Program-made: the position numbers and the translations under genes
The notes under the pieces: generated by a model
The model's database searches: none
Seen by the model: the letters and a program-made list of their open reading frames with translations, nothing else
What the model was told of the DNA's origin: nothing
Assembly (NCBI GenBank): GCA_042701975.1
Contig: CP170561.1
Span: 2,418,001 to 2,482,000 of the forward strand
Length of the DNA: 64,000 nucleotides
Direction of reading: 5' to 3'
DNA from: JAFALK01 sp042701975
GTDB lineage: Bacteria > Pseudomonadota > Gammaproteobacteria > Burkholderiales > Burkholderiaceae_C
Shown here: piece after piece, positions 33,175 through 41,082 of the stretch
Position numbering within the stretch: position 1 is the first letter of the stretch
Layout: each line of letters opens with the position of its first letter

Positions 33175-35061
33175 TCAGGCACGTGGTTCTCCGGCTTGCT
33201 GCGCTTGCGCAAGCAGCAGGGCCACCTCTTCGTCGGACAGCTGGGCGATCTCCTCAGCAAGTGCCTGCGACAGCGCTGCCACGGCCGCATCCACCTCGGC
33301 GGCCAGTGCCGCCACCGTGGGTAGGCGAAACAGCACCGGCACCGCCAGGCTGGTACCGAATTGCGCATTGATCCGGGTCATGGCCAGGGTGCCGCGCAGC
33401 GAGTCGCCGCCCAGCGCGAAAAAGTTGTCGTTCACGCCGACGGCCGCGCAGCCCAGTACCTGCTGGAAAATGCCGGCCAACTGCTGCTCGGTGGCACTGC
33501 ACGGCGCGGCGAAGGTGGTGACCAGCTGGTCCTTCAACTGCGCATGCAGGCTCAGCCGCTGCACCTTGCCGGTTGGCCCCTTGGGGATGGTCGTGGCCAG
33601 CACGATGCGGGACGGCACCTTGAAGTCCGCGAGGCGTGCAAATAGGTGATGGCGAAGCTGCGCCTCGTCCACTTGCACCCCGGAGCGCAGCACCACCACG
33701 GCCGCCAGATCTTCGCCCAGCGACGGGTGGGGCACAGAAAACGCCGTCGCCTCCAGCACCTGCGGGTGCGCCAGCAAGGCCTCATCCACCTCGCGCGGCG
33801 ACACCTTCTCGCCGCCGCGGTTGACGATCTCCTTGATGCGGCCGGTGATGTACAGGTAGCCGTCGGCATCGAAACGGCCCTGATCGCCGGTGCGGAACCA
33901 GCCGCCGCAATAGGCCTTGGCGTTGGCCTCGGGGTTGGCGGCATAGCCGGCAGTGACGCTGGGCCCGCGGATGACGATTTCGGCTGGCCCGGCGTCATGC
34001 GCCAGCAACTGGCCGGCCTCGTCCATCAGCGCGATGTCGACGCCGGTGGGCAGGCCCACCGAACCGGGCTTTTGCCGCCCCGGCGCCAACGGGTTGCAAG
34101 CCATCTGGTGCGTGGCTTCGGTCATGCCGTAGGCCTCGATCACCGGCGCATCGAACAGGCTTTGCAAGGCGGCGAAGGCGGACGGCGGCAGCGCTGCCGA
34201 AGACGAGCGCACGCAGCGGAAACGGTGCGCCGGCGCCAGCTGCCGATAGCGCGTGCCCTGGGCCAGCAACGCTTGGTGCATGGTGGGAACGGCGGTGTAC
34301 CAACTGGGCGAGAACGCGGCTACCCAGTCGAAAAACGCCGCCGGCTGAAAGCCCGGCGTGCACACCATGCTGCTTCCCGCGCGCAGCGAGGCCAGCAACG
34401 CCGCCACCAGGCCATGGATATGGAAAAGCGGCATCACGTTCAAGCAACTGTCGGCCGGCGTCAGGGCCAAATGCTGTGCGACATTGCTGGCCGAGGCCAA
34501 TAGGTTGGCCTGCGTCAGCGGGACGATCTTGGGCCTGGCCGTGGTTCCAGAGGTGTGCAGCACCAGCGCCACGTCCTGGCTTTGCGCGAAGACAGGAGCA
34601 CCTGCCGCCGCTTGGGGCCGCAGCGAGAAACGGCCGGCCGGCTGACTGGCATCTTCCGCCACCTCCAGCACGCGCAGGCCCAGTTCGGTGGCGGCCGCGA
34701 GCGCAGCCCCAGCGTCAGACGGGCGCAGCAGCACCGCCTTGGCGCCCAGGTCATTCAGATAGAAGCGGAACTCCTCGGCCGTGTAGGCCGGGTTCAATGG
34801 CGCACAGGCGGCGTAAGCCGCCACACCCAGAAATGCCGACGCCATCTCCGGCCCGTTGGGCAGCACCACCGCCACCCGGTCCTGTGATGTCAATCCCAGG
34901 CCGTGCAGTGTTGCGGCAATCTCGCGCACCTGCTCCCACAGGCCGGCATAACCCAGGCCGGCACGCCCAGGTGCCAGCAAAGCCGGTGCGTCGCGCAACC
35001 GCACCGCCTGCCGCTCGAGCAAGGCGGCCAGCGTCGTGACGGATTCTTGCTGCGTCAACAT
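33175..35061 (-). CDS. AMP-forming acid ligase fused to a carrier domain (NRPS loading protein, A-PCP)
   Basis: 628 residues. Adenylation domain about 1-520: ALVLHTSGTTARPKIV, PLFHIHGLVAALLASL, APVIEAYGMTEATHQM, GWFRTGDQGRFD, KEIVNRGGEKVSP and a final PKGPTGKVQR lysine motif. The region is closest to oxalyl-CoA/acyl-CoA synthetases, and the Asp that amino-acid A domains use to bind the alpha-amine is replaced (FHIHG), so the substrate is probably a carboxylic acid lacking an alpha-amine. A carrier domain follows (NDNFFALGGDSLRG, about 560), then a helical tail LSDEEVALLLAQAQQ that may dock to the next protein. AGGAGAG lies seven bases before the ATG. Two-gene operon with the C-A-PCP-TE protein. 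Confidence 0.9.
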   Translation of the reverse strand: MLTQQESVTTLAALLERQAVRLRDAPALLAPGRAGLGYAGLWEQVREIAATLHGLGLTSQDRVAVVLPNGPEMASAFLGVAAYAACAPLNPAYTAEEFRFYLNDLGAKAVLLRPSDAGAALAAATELGLRVLEVAEDASQPAGRFSLRPQAAAGAPVFAQSQDVALVLHTSGTTARPKIVPLTQANLLASASNVAQHLALTPADSCLNVMPLFHIHGLVAALLASLRAGSSMVCTPGFQPAAFFDWVAAFSPSWYTAVPTMHQALLAQGTRYRQLAPAHRFRCVRSSSAALPPSAFAALQSLFDAPVIEAYGMTEATHQMACNPLAPGRQKPGSVGLPTGVDIALMDEAGQLLAHDAGPAEIVIRGPSVTAGYAANPEANAKAYCGGWFRTGDQGRFDADGYLYITGRIKEIVNRGGEKVSPREVDEALLAHPQVLEATAFSVPHPSLGEDLAAVVVLRSGVQVDEAQLRHHLFARLADFKVPSRIVLATTIPKGPTGKVQRLSLHAQLKDQLVTTFAAPCSATEQQLAGIFQQVLGCAAVGVNDNFFALGGDSLRGTLAMTRINAQFGTSLAVPVLFRLPTVAALAAEVDAAVAALSQALAEEIAQLSDEEVALLLAQAQQAGEPRA

Positions 35062-35386
35062 GTGACTCTCCTGACGGCCTGGGGGCTGTTGCGTTGTAAC
35101 CGCTCCGCCTCACTGCGGAAAGCTCTGGCTGTATGGCCGCCGCAACGCCAAGGGTCGCGGGCGCAAGTACGCCGCTACGGAATAGCTGACGTTCAATCAC
35201 AGCTTGCCGGCAGCAATGTGCGGCGACGACAGCGACGCCCTTGAAAAGTCATCCCAGAGAAGCGCCCATCTGATTGCTCCAGCCAGGAGCAGTCGGTCAC
35301 GATGGGCAGCTTCGCGCCGCTTCGGCCGGCCGCGCGCGCCACGATGCCGATTGCGCGCGTGGAGTCCGTGGAGTCGATAGCGTCGG
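35062..35386 (-). promoter_or_regulatory. Leader/promoter region of the NRPS operon
   Basis: 325 bases between the metR-like stop and the NRPS loader ATG, all genes leftward. The AGGAGAG ribosome-binding site is at its left end. One frame near 35200-35380 is open on the minus strand (containing IGIVARAAGRSGAKLPIVTD) but lacks a good start and a recognisable family; it may be a gene remnant. No clear inverted-repeat operator was found. Confidence 0.35.
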
Positions 35387-36289
35387 TTATGGCTTGCTTT
35401 TGCCGGCGACGCCCTTGCGCGCTAGTTCGATAAAGGCTTTCAGGTAGTCGATGTGCAATTCGCTGTCGCGGGCGCCAAGGTAAATCTGCTTGGCAACACC
35501 CTTCTTGCCCAACTGCACGGGCACGACGTCCATTCTCTCGGCGTACTCCTCGACGAGCCAGCGCGGCAGGGCCGCCACGCCGCGGCCACTGGCGACCATC
35601 TGCAGCATGATGTCCGTGGTCTCGATGCCCTTGTGGCGGCGCGGTGAGATGCCGGCGGGCATCAGGAACTGGGTGTAGACGTCGAGTCGCTCGATGTCCA
35701 CCGGGTAGGTGATGAGCGTCTCGCCCGTCAGATGCTCCGGCTTGGCATAGGCCGCATCGGCCAGGGCATGGTCGCTGTTCACTACCAGCACCTGCTCGTA
35801 GTCGAACACCGGCTCAAAGTGCAGGCCCGGCTTGAACAGCGGGTCCGGCGTCACCAGCAGGTCGATCTCGTAGCCGAACAGCGCGCCGATGCCACCGAAC
35901 TGGAACTTCTGCTTCACGTCCACGTCCACATCGGGCCAGCCCGCGAGGTACGGAGAAACGATCTTCAGCAGCCACTGATAGCAGGGGTGGCACTCCATGC
36001 CAATGCGCAGCGTGCCGCGCTCGCCGGCCGCGAACTGGCGCACGCGCTCCTCGGCCAACTCCAGCTGTGGAAGCATCCGGTTGGCCACAGCCAGCAGGTA
36101 TTCGCCGGCCTGGGTCAACCGCAATGTCCGTCCCTCGCGCAGCCAGATCTGCGTGCCCAGGTTGTCTTCCAGCTTCTTCATTGCATGGCTGAGCGCGGAC
36201 TGGGTCACGCAGAGCACATCGGCGGCGGCTGTCAGCGTGCCGTTGCGCTCCACCTCGCGGATCACGGCGAGATGCGAGCGTTCAATCAT
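35387..36289 (-). CDS. metR: LysR-family regulator, MetR-like
   Basis: 300 residues. N-terminal HTH GTLTAAADVLCVTQSALSHAMKKLEDNLG; the effector domain shares MetR hallmarks IGMECHPCYQWLL (Escherichia MetR has IAIECHSCIQWL) and TYPVDIERLDVYTQFLMPAGISP. MetR uses homocysteine as coactivator for methionine synthesis genes. It is divergent from the mesX-mesD pair with a 108-base shared promoter region, which fits direct control of those genes. It also lies just upstream of the NRPS operon on the same strand, but a 325-base gap makes co-transcription uncertain. Confidence 0.9.
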   Translation of the reverse strand: MIERSHLAVIREVERNGTLTAAADVLCVTQSALSHAMKKLEDNLGTQIWLREGRTLRLTQAGEYLLAVANRMLPQLELAEERVRQFAAGERGTLRIGMECHPCYQWLLKIVSPYLAGWPDVDVDVKQKFQFGGIGALFGYEIDLLVTPDPLFKPGLHFEPVFDYEQVLVVNSDHALADAAYAKPEHLTGETLITYPVDIERLDVYTQFLMPAGISPRRHKGIETTDIMLQMVASGRGVAALPRWLVEEYAERMDVVPVQLGKKGVAKQIYLGARDSELHIDYLKAFIELARKGVAGKSKP

Positions 36290-36296
36290 GAGCGAA

Positions 36297-36313
36297 TTCG
36301 ATGAATTGTTGAA
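36297..36313. promoter_or_regulatory. Candidate LysR box between metR and mesX
   Basis: TTC-N11-GAA (TTCGATGAATTGTTGAA), the T-N11-A arrangement of LysR-type sites, lying eight bases upstream of the metR ATG and about 85 upstream of mesX. It resembles the TGAA...TTCA-type MetR sites only loosely. A role in autoregulation and divergent activation is inferred. Confidence 0.4.
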
Positions 36314-36397
36314 AAAAGACCATTTTACGTCATGGATTCAGATCCCTACGATGCCGCCATCGGCAAGTCTTCGGACGCCAACACGCTCACGCCCACC

Positions 36398-37393
36398 ATG
36401 AATCAACAGCTTGCTTTCGCCATCAAGAGCATTTGCTTCGATGAGAACTACCACCCATCGGAGAACACGCGCATCACCACCAATTTCGCGAATCTGGCGC
36501 GTGGGCAGATGCGCCAGGAGAACCTGCGCAACGCCCTGAAGATGATCGACAACCGTTTCAACGCCTTGGCGCGCTGGGACAACCCCAAGGGGGATCGCTA
36601 CGCCGTTCTGCTCGAAATCATTTCCGTTGAAATGAATATCGGCACCGGCACCGGCACCGGCAGCAAAGGTGACGCCTTCCCCGCGATCGAAATTCTGAAG
36701 ACCCATATCGTCGACAAGCAAACCGGCAAGCACATCGAGGGCATCGTGGGGAACAACTTCTCCTCCTACGTGCGGGACTACGATTTCAGCGTCTTGCTGC
36801 TGCAGCACAACAAGAACCAGGCGGCCTTCAGCATCCCGGACAACTTTGGCGAGCTGCATGGAAAGCTCTTCCAGCACTTCGTCAACTCAGATGCCTACAA
36901 GCAGAATTTCGCCAAACCGCCGGTCATCTGCCTCAGCGTCTCGGACAACAAGACCTACCACCGGACGGAGAACCAGCACCCGGTGTTGGGTTTTGAATAC
37001 CTGCCCAACGAGTCATCCCTGACCGAGAGCTATTTCAGGAAGATGGGGTTGCAGGTTCGCTTCTTCATGCCGCCGAACAGCGTGGCGCCGCTGGCGTTCT
37101 TCTTCTTCGGTGATCTGCTCAACGACTACACCAATCTTGAGCTCATCAGCACCATCAGCACGATGGAGACGTTCCAGAAGATCTATCGGCCCGAGATCTA
37201 CAACGCCAACTCCGTCGCGGGCGCTTGCTACCGCCCGAACCTGAAGAACCAAGACCATTCGGTCACGCAAATCGTCTACGACCGCGAAGAGCGCAGCAGG
37301 CTGGCCTTTGAGCAGGGGAAGTTTGCCGAAGAGCACTTCATCAAGCCCTACCAGGCCGTTCTCGAACGCTGGTCAGCCGACTACGTGCACTGA
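36398..37393 (+). CDS. mesX: MesX-like DUF1852 protein (putative oxygenase partner of MesD)
   Basis: 331 residues from the ATG at 36398, where family similarity begins (NQQLAFAIKSICFDENYHPSENTRITTNFANLARG); an upstream frame start at 36332 would add 22 unconserved residues. DUF1852 proteins occur next to short core-MetE genes; in characterised cases MesX is needed, with oxygen, for MesD to make methionine without folate. This gene is directly followed by mesD (25-base gap) and divergent from metR, exactly that arrangement. A hexanucleotide repeat (about 36641-36661, GGCACC units) encodes a Gly-Thr run in NIGTGTGTGSKGDAFP. Function is assigned from family and neighbour. Confidence 0.88.
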   Translation: MNQQLAFAIKSICFDENYHPSENTRITTNFANLARGQMRQENLRNALKMIDNRFNALARWDNPKGDRYAVLLEIISVEMNIGTGTGTGSKGDAFPAIEILKTHIVDKQTGKHIEGIVGNNFSSYVRDYDFSVLLLQHNKNQAAFSIPDNFGELHGKLFQHFVNSDAYKQNFAKPPVICLSVSDNKTYHRTENQHPVLGFEYLPNESSLTESYFRKMGLQVRFFMPPNSVAPLAFFFFGDLLNDYTNLELISTISTMETFQKIYRPEIYNANSVAGACYRPNLKNQDHSVTQIVYDREERSRLAFEQGKFAEEHFIKPYQAVLERWSADYVH

Positions 37394-37418
37394 TCCATCA
37401 AACCCCAATCCGCCCAAA

Positions 37419-38447
37419 ATGAAAAAACTGTTGCCCACCTCAACCGCCGGCAGCCTGCCCAAGCCCTCCTGGCTCGCCGAACCCGAGACGCTCTGGTCGC
37501 CCTGGAAGCTGCAGGACGCTGAACTGGCAGATGGCAAGCATGACGCCCTGCGTCTGTCGCTGCAGGAGCAGCAACACGCCGGCATCGACATCGTCAGTGA
37601 TGGAGAGCAATCGCGTCAGCACTTCGTCACGACCTTCATCGAGCACCTCGACGGTGTCGACTTCGGGAGGCGCGAAACCGTCAGGATCCGTGACCGCTAC
37701 GACGCCAGCGTCCCGACCGTGGTGGGCCCCGTGTCGCGCCAGAAGGCGGTCTTTGTCGAAGATGCCAAGTTCCTGCGTCAGCAAACCAAGCAGCCCATCA
37801 AATGGGCCCTGCCAGGTCCCATGACGATGATCGACACGCTCTACGACGCCCACTATCAGAGCCGCGAGAAGCTGGCCTGGGAGTTCGCCAAGATCCTCAA
37901 CCAGGAGGCCCGGGAACTCGAGGCCGCTGGTGTCGACATCATCCAGTTCGACGAACCGGCCTTCAACGTGTTCTTCGATGAGGTGAACGACTGGGGAATT
38001 GCCACGCTGGAGCGGGCCATCGAAGGTCTCAAGTGCGAGACTGCCGTGCACATCTGCTACGGCTATGGCATCAAGGCCAACACGGATTGGAAGAAGACGC
38101 TGGGATCGCAGTGGCGGCAGTACGAGCGCACCTTCCCGAAGCTGCAGGCCTGCAGCATCGACATGGTCTCGCTGGAATGCCAGAACTCGCGCGTGCCCAT
38201 GGACCTGATCGAACTGCTTCGGGGCAAGAAGGTCATGGTCGGCGCCATCGACGTGGCGAGCGAGACCGTCGAGACGTCGGAGGAAGTCGCCGCCACGCTG
38301 CGCAAGGCACTCCAGTTCGTGGATGCCGACAAGCTGTTGCCCTGCACGAACTGCGGCATGGCTCCTCTGTCTCGTACCTTGGCCCGAGCCAAGTTGGAGG
38401 CGCTGAGCGCAGGCGCGGCAATTGTCCGCAAGGAACTGGAGACCTAA
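37419..38447 (+). CDS. mesD: MesD-type core methionine synthase (cobalamin- and folate-independent)
   Basis: 342 residues, the C-terminal catalytic half only of MetE, without its N-terminal folate-binding domain. Zinc-site motifs: HICYGYG (His and Cys), an acidic residue in SIDMVSLECQNSR, and Cys in LPCTNCGMAPLS. The ATG at 37419 starts the conserved sequence KKLLPTSTAGSLPKPSWL; a frame start at 37308 would overlap mesX. The MesD family transfers a methyl group from an unknown, non-folate donor to homocysteine and depends on MesX. A hairpin terminator follows at 38548. Because the gene does not use cobalamin, it would let the cell make methionine when B12 is scarce. Confidence 0.88.
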   Translation: MKKLLPTSTAGSLPKPSWLAEPETLWSPWKLQDAELADGKHDALRLSLQEQQHAGIDIVSDGEQSRQHFVTTFIEHLDGVDFGRRETVRIRDRYDASVPTVVGPVSRQKAVFVEDAKFLRQQTKQPIKWALPGPMTMIDTLYDAHYQSREKLAWEFAKILNQEARELEAAGVDIIQFDEPAFNVFFDEVNDWGIATLERAIEGLKCETAVHICYGYGIKANTDWKKTLGSQWRQYERTFPKLQACSIDMVSLECQNSRVPMDLIELLRGKKVMVGAIDVASETVETSEEVAATLRKALQFVDADKLLPCTNCGMAPLSRTLARAKLEALSAGAAIVRKELET

Positions 38448-38547
38448 GAGATCATGTCGCTGACCGTACCGCCATCGAGCCCCTGCGTTTGCGCTTAAGC
38501 GCTCGGGCACGACGCATCCGGCAACCGTTTGAACGCCCGATAATCCG

Positions 38548-38565
38548 ACCGCCCCGCGGTTTTTT
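38548..38565 (+). terminator. Rho-independent terminator after mesD
   Basis: ACCGC and GCGGT pair around CCC and are followed by five T. It lies 100 bases beyond the mesD stop and about 30 before the riboswitch, so the riboswitch transcript appears to start independently. Confidence 0.7.
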
Positions 38566-38589
38566 GCTTTTCCAATGGGAGGGCGGGAA

Positions 38590-38742
38590 TTAATAGGGAA
38601 CGACAGAAGGGTCGCTTGCGACCCCAGCTGTGGCTGCCCCCGCAACTGTGATCGGCGAATATCGCGTCCATCAGCCACTGGCCCAGTGCCGGGAAGGCGG
38701 ACGCGATGTAGCGACCCGAGAGCCAGGAGACCTGCCGCGGAG
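38590..38742 (+). promoter_or_regulatory. Cobalamin (AdoCbl) riboswitch
   Basis: The conserved elements occur in order on the plus strand: GGGAA (38596), GCGACCCCAGCTGTGGCTGCCCCCGC in pieces around 38627-38642, CAACTGTGAT (38643), GCCACTG (38684), GGGAAGGC (38691), CGACCCGAGAGCCAGGAGACC (38712) whose GCCAGGAGACCTGCC part is the B12 box. Length and order match class I cobalamin riboswitches. The first gene downstream is the double-hotdog thioesterase at 38898, an unexpected target. The 150 bases between box and gene contain several G/C-rich inverted segments but I could not define the expression platform. Confidence 0.93.
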
Positions 38743-38897
38743 CGATTGTTTGTGACTTGGGGCGGGGTGTCTCCGAGCAAGAATCGCTGCCGTGCAGCGA
38801 GCGCCGATTCGGTGTGCCTGTTCAATGTCGGGCGACCGAGGGCGTTCGCTCGCTTGCATCCCTCTTGCCAAGCCTCGCTCCGCTTAGGAGAAAGCGC

Positions 38898-39644
38898 TTG
38901 TCCCCCTGTATCGAACCCACTGCCGCCATGACCGTCGTGGACATGGTCTGGCCGGATCAATCCAATCACCACGGCACCTTGTTCGGCGGCGCGGCCTTGT
39001 CGATGCTGGATCGCATGGCCTTCATCATGGGCAGCAAGGCGCTGCGCGGCTCTGTCGTCACGGCAGCCGTCGGCCAGCTGAACTTCGCAGCGCCAGCCCC
39101 CGCTGGGCATTTGGTGGAATGCCGGGCGGCCGTCGTCAAGCGCGGCCGCCGTTCGGTGAGTGTCGAGACGCAGCTTCTGGCCGAGGATCTGCTCAGCGGC
39201 GCACGCACGCTTTGCCTCAGCGGCGAATTTGTGATGGTCCGCCAGGAGGACGACGGTGCACCACCGCCTTTGGTCAGCGCTGCCGAAGAAGGGTCGGAGA
39301 ACGCGGCCAACTTCGCATCAGCCACCGTGGCAGAGATCGTCTTCCCGGGCCATGCCAACCATCGAAGCCTCTTGCACGGCGGACCCGCGATGGCCTGGAT
39401 GGCCAAGGCCGGGTTTGTCGCAGCTACGCGCCAGGTTCGACGTACCGTGGTCATGGCAGCGAGCGAAAAACTCGACTTCAAGGCACCGGCGCATGTCGGC
39501 GAGGTCGTCGAGGTCACCGCCCGCGTCACCGGCGTCGGCAATCGCTCTGTTCAAGTGCAGACGCAAATGTGGGCAGAGTCGCCGACAACAGGAGAGCGCC
39601 GCCAATGCACGTCGGGTCAGCTGGTATTTGTCGCCATCGATTGA
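38898..39644 (+). CDS. Acyl-CoA thioesterase with two hotdog domains
   Basis: Hydrolyses acyl-CoAs in the cytoplasm; chain length unknown. 248 residues with two tandem hotdog folds: the first carries VWPDQSNHHGTLFGGAALSMLDRMAF, the second VFPGHANHRSLLHGGPAMAWMAKAGFVA, each with the Asn/Gly-rich loop and active-site acid/Ser region of the YciA/BACH group. Start: TTG at 38898 is preferred, seven bases after TAGGAG; the in-frame ATG at 38928 has no ribosome-binding site, and the open frame to 38757 would run into the riboswitch region. It is the first gene after the cobalamin riboswitch. Confidence 0.85.
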   Translation: MSPCIEPTAAMTVVDMVWPDQSNHHGTLFGGAALSMLDRMAFIMGSKALRGSVVTAAVGQLNFAAPAPAGHLVECRAAVVKRGRRSVSVETQLLAEDLLSGARTLCLSGEFVMVRQEDDGAPPPLVSAAEEGSENAANFASATVAEIVFPGHANHRSLLHGGPAMAWMAKAGFVAATRQVRRTVVMAASEKLDFKAPAHVGEVVEVTARVTGVGNRSVQVQTQMWAESPTTGERRQCTSGQLVFVAID

Positions 39645-39966
39645 AGCCAGATAGGGCCAACGTGCCTCACCGCGCACCAATCGGTTGGTGACGAATGGAG
39701 CGGCATTGGATCAGGGTGGTGCTCAGACTTCAAGTCTGATCATGACCGACAAGAAGCGCGACTCGTCCATCTGGCCCCGACCATGGGCTCGGCTCGGCCA
39801 GGCGAGGAAAAATCTGTCGAACCAGCAGCATTCCGGACTTAATGCGCGTTTTGAGCGGTATCGGCACGGGTTTTCTCTGGGGCATGCGCTAACGAACGGC
39901 CTCGCATGGGACCCAAAATCGGCCGCCATGCTTCGCGTAAGCGAGGCGCATCGATTGGAGAAAACA
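39645..39966 (+). other. Intergenic region before the substrate-binding protein gene
   Basis: 322 bases. The frame of the next gene stays open here (to 39685), but the translated sequence has no conserved features and the signal peptide begins at 39967. Presumably holds the promoter; no operator or repeat was recognised. Confidence 0.4.
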
Positions 39967-41082
39967 GTGAAGCGTTTGCTGGGTCTGGCGGCAGTAATCG
40001 TTACATGGTTGGGAATGATCGGCGGCGCGTCGGCGCAGCAGAATTTGCGCATTGGCATGGTGGCCGGCTTCTCGGGTCCCGTGGCCAGCCTCGCGCAGGA
40101 GAGCGCTGAAGGCGCGCGCCTGTACTTCGACTCGGTCAATGCCCAGGGCGGCATCAAGGGTCAGCACATCGAACTCGTCACGGTAGACGATCGATACGAC
40201 GCTGCGATGGCGCTGGCAGGCGCCAAATCCCTCGCCGACCAGGGCGTGCTCGCGCTGATGCTAAGCCGCGGCACCGGCCCGACGGAGGCCATGCTGCCGG
40301 TGCTGAAGGAAAACCGCCTGCCGCTGATCGCGCCAGCCACTGGCGCCATCAGCCTGCGCGAGCCGGCTCAGCCCTATGTCTACAACCTACGCGCCAGCTA
40401 TCGGCGCGAAGCCGAGCGCGCCGTCACGTATCTGTCCGGCATCGGCGTGAAGCGTATCTCCATCGTGCAGGTCAATGACACCTTCGGCAACGACGCCAGC
40501 ATTGGCGCAATCAAGGGCTTGGAAGAGAAGAAGCTGCGCGCGATGTCGAATCTGCGCTTCGACCGCAAAAAGCCCGAGCTCGCGCCGACCATGCAAGCCC
40601 TCACCCAAGCCGGCATCGAGGCCGTCGTGCTGATCGGGCCGGGTGATGCCGTTGTCGAGGGCATCAAGGCATTGCGCGCCGCCGGCTCGAAGGCCCCGGT
40701 CGCGACCTTGTCCAACAACGCTTCGAGCGATTTCGTGAAGGCGCTGGGCGAGAACGCGCGCGGCGTCGTCGTGACCCAGCTCTTCCCGTACGAGCGCTCG
40801 ACGTCCAGCTCCTTGGTGCGCGAGGCTCTGGGCCTGGCAAGGGCGGCCGGCCACAGCGAGCTGACGCCGGCCCACATCGAAGGATTCGCCGCCGCCAAGC
40901 TCGTTGTCGAAGCGCTCCGGCGCGCGGGCAAGAACCTGAGTCGCGAACGGCTCATCAAGGCGCTAGACGGCGCGACCTTCGACCTGGGTGGCTTGCAGGT
41001 GCACTACTCCGAGAAGGACCACACGGGTCTGGAATTCGCCGACGTCTCCATCGTCGACCGTTCCGGCAAGTTCATGCGGTAA
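39967..41082 (+). CDS. ABC transporter substrate-binding protein (Leu/Ile/Val-type, periplasmic)
   Basis: 371 residues from a GTG start preceded by GGAG seven bases upstream. Signal peptide KRLLGLAAVIVTWLGMIGGASAQ, then the type-I periplasmic-binding fold: LRIGMVAGFSGPVASLAQESAEGARLYFDSVNAQGG, FIELVTVDDRYD-type strand, ALMLSRGTGPTEAMLPVL, IVQVNDTFGNDA. Ligands of the family are branched-chain amino acids, amides or aromatic acids. No permease or ATPase gene is nearby, so it is an orphan binding protein that must work with components elsewhere or act as a sensor. Confidence 0.88.
   Translation: MKRLLGLAAVIVTWLGMIGGASAQQNLRIGMVAGFSGPVASLAQESAEGARLYFDSVNAQGGIKGQHIELVTVDDRYDAAMALAGAKSLADQGVLALMLSRGTGPTEAMLPVLKENRLPLIAPATGAISLREPAQPYVYNLRASYRREAERAVTYLSGIGVKRISIVQVNDTFGNDASIGAIKGLEEKKLRAMSNLRFDRKKPELAPTMQALTQAGIEAVVLIGPGDAVVEGIKALRAAGSKAPVATLSNNASSDFVKALGENARGVVVTQLFPYERSTSSSLVREALGLARAAGHSELTPAHIEGFAAAKLVVEALRRAGKNLSRERLIKALDGATFDLGGLQVHYSEKDHTGLEFADVSIVDRSGKFMR

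Noticed and set aside
39685..39966. 94-residue N-terminal extension of the substrate-binding protein
   Set aside because: Unconserved sequence before a clear GTG start with ribosome-binding site and signal peptide at 39967.
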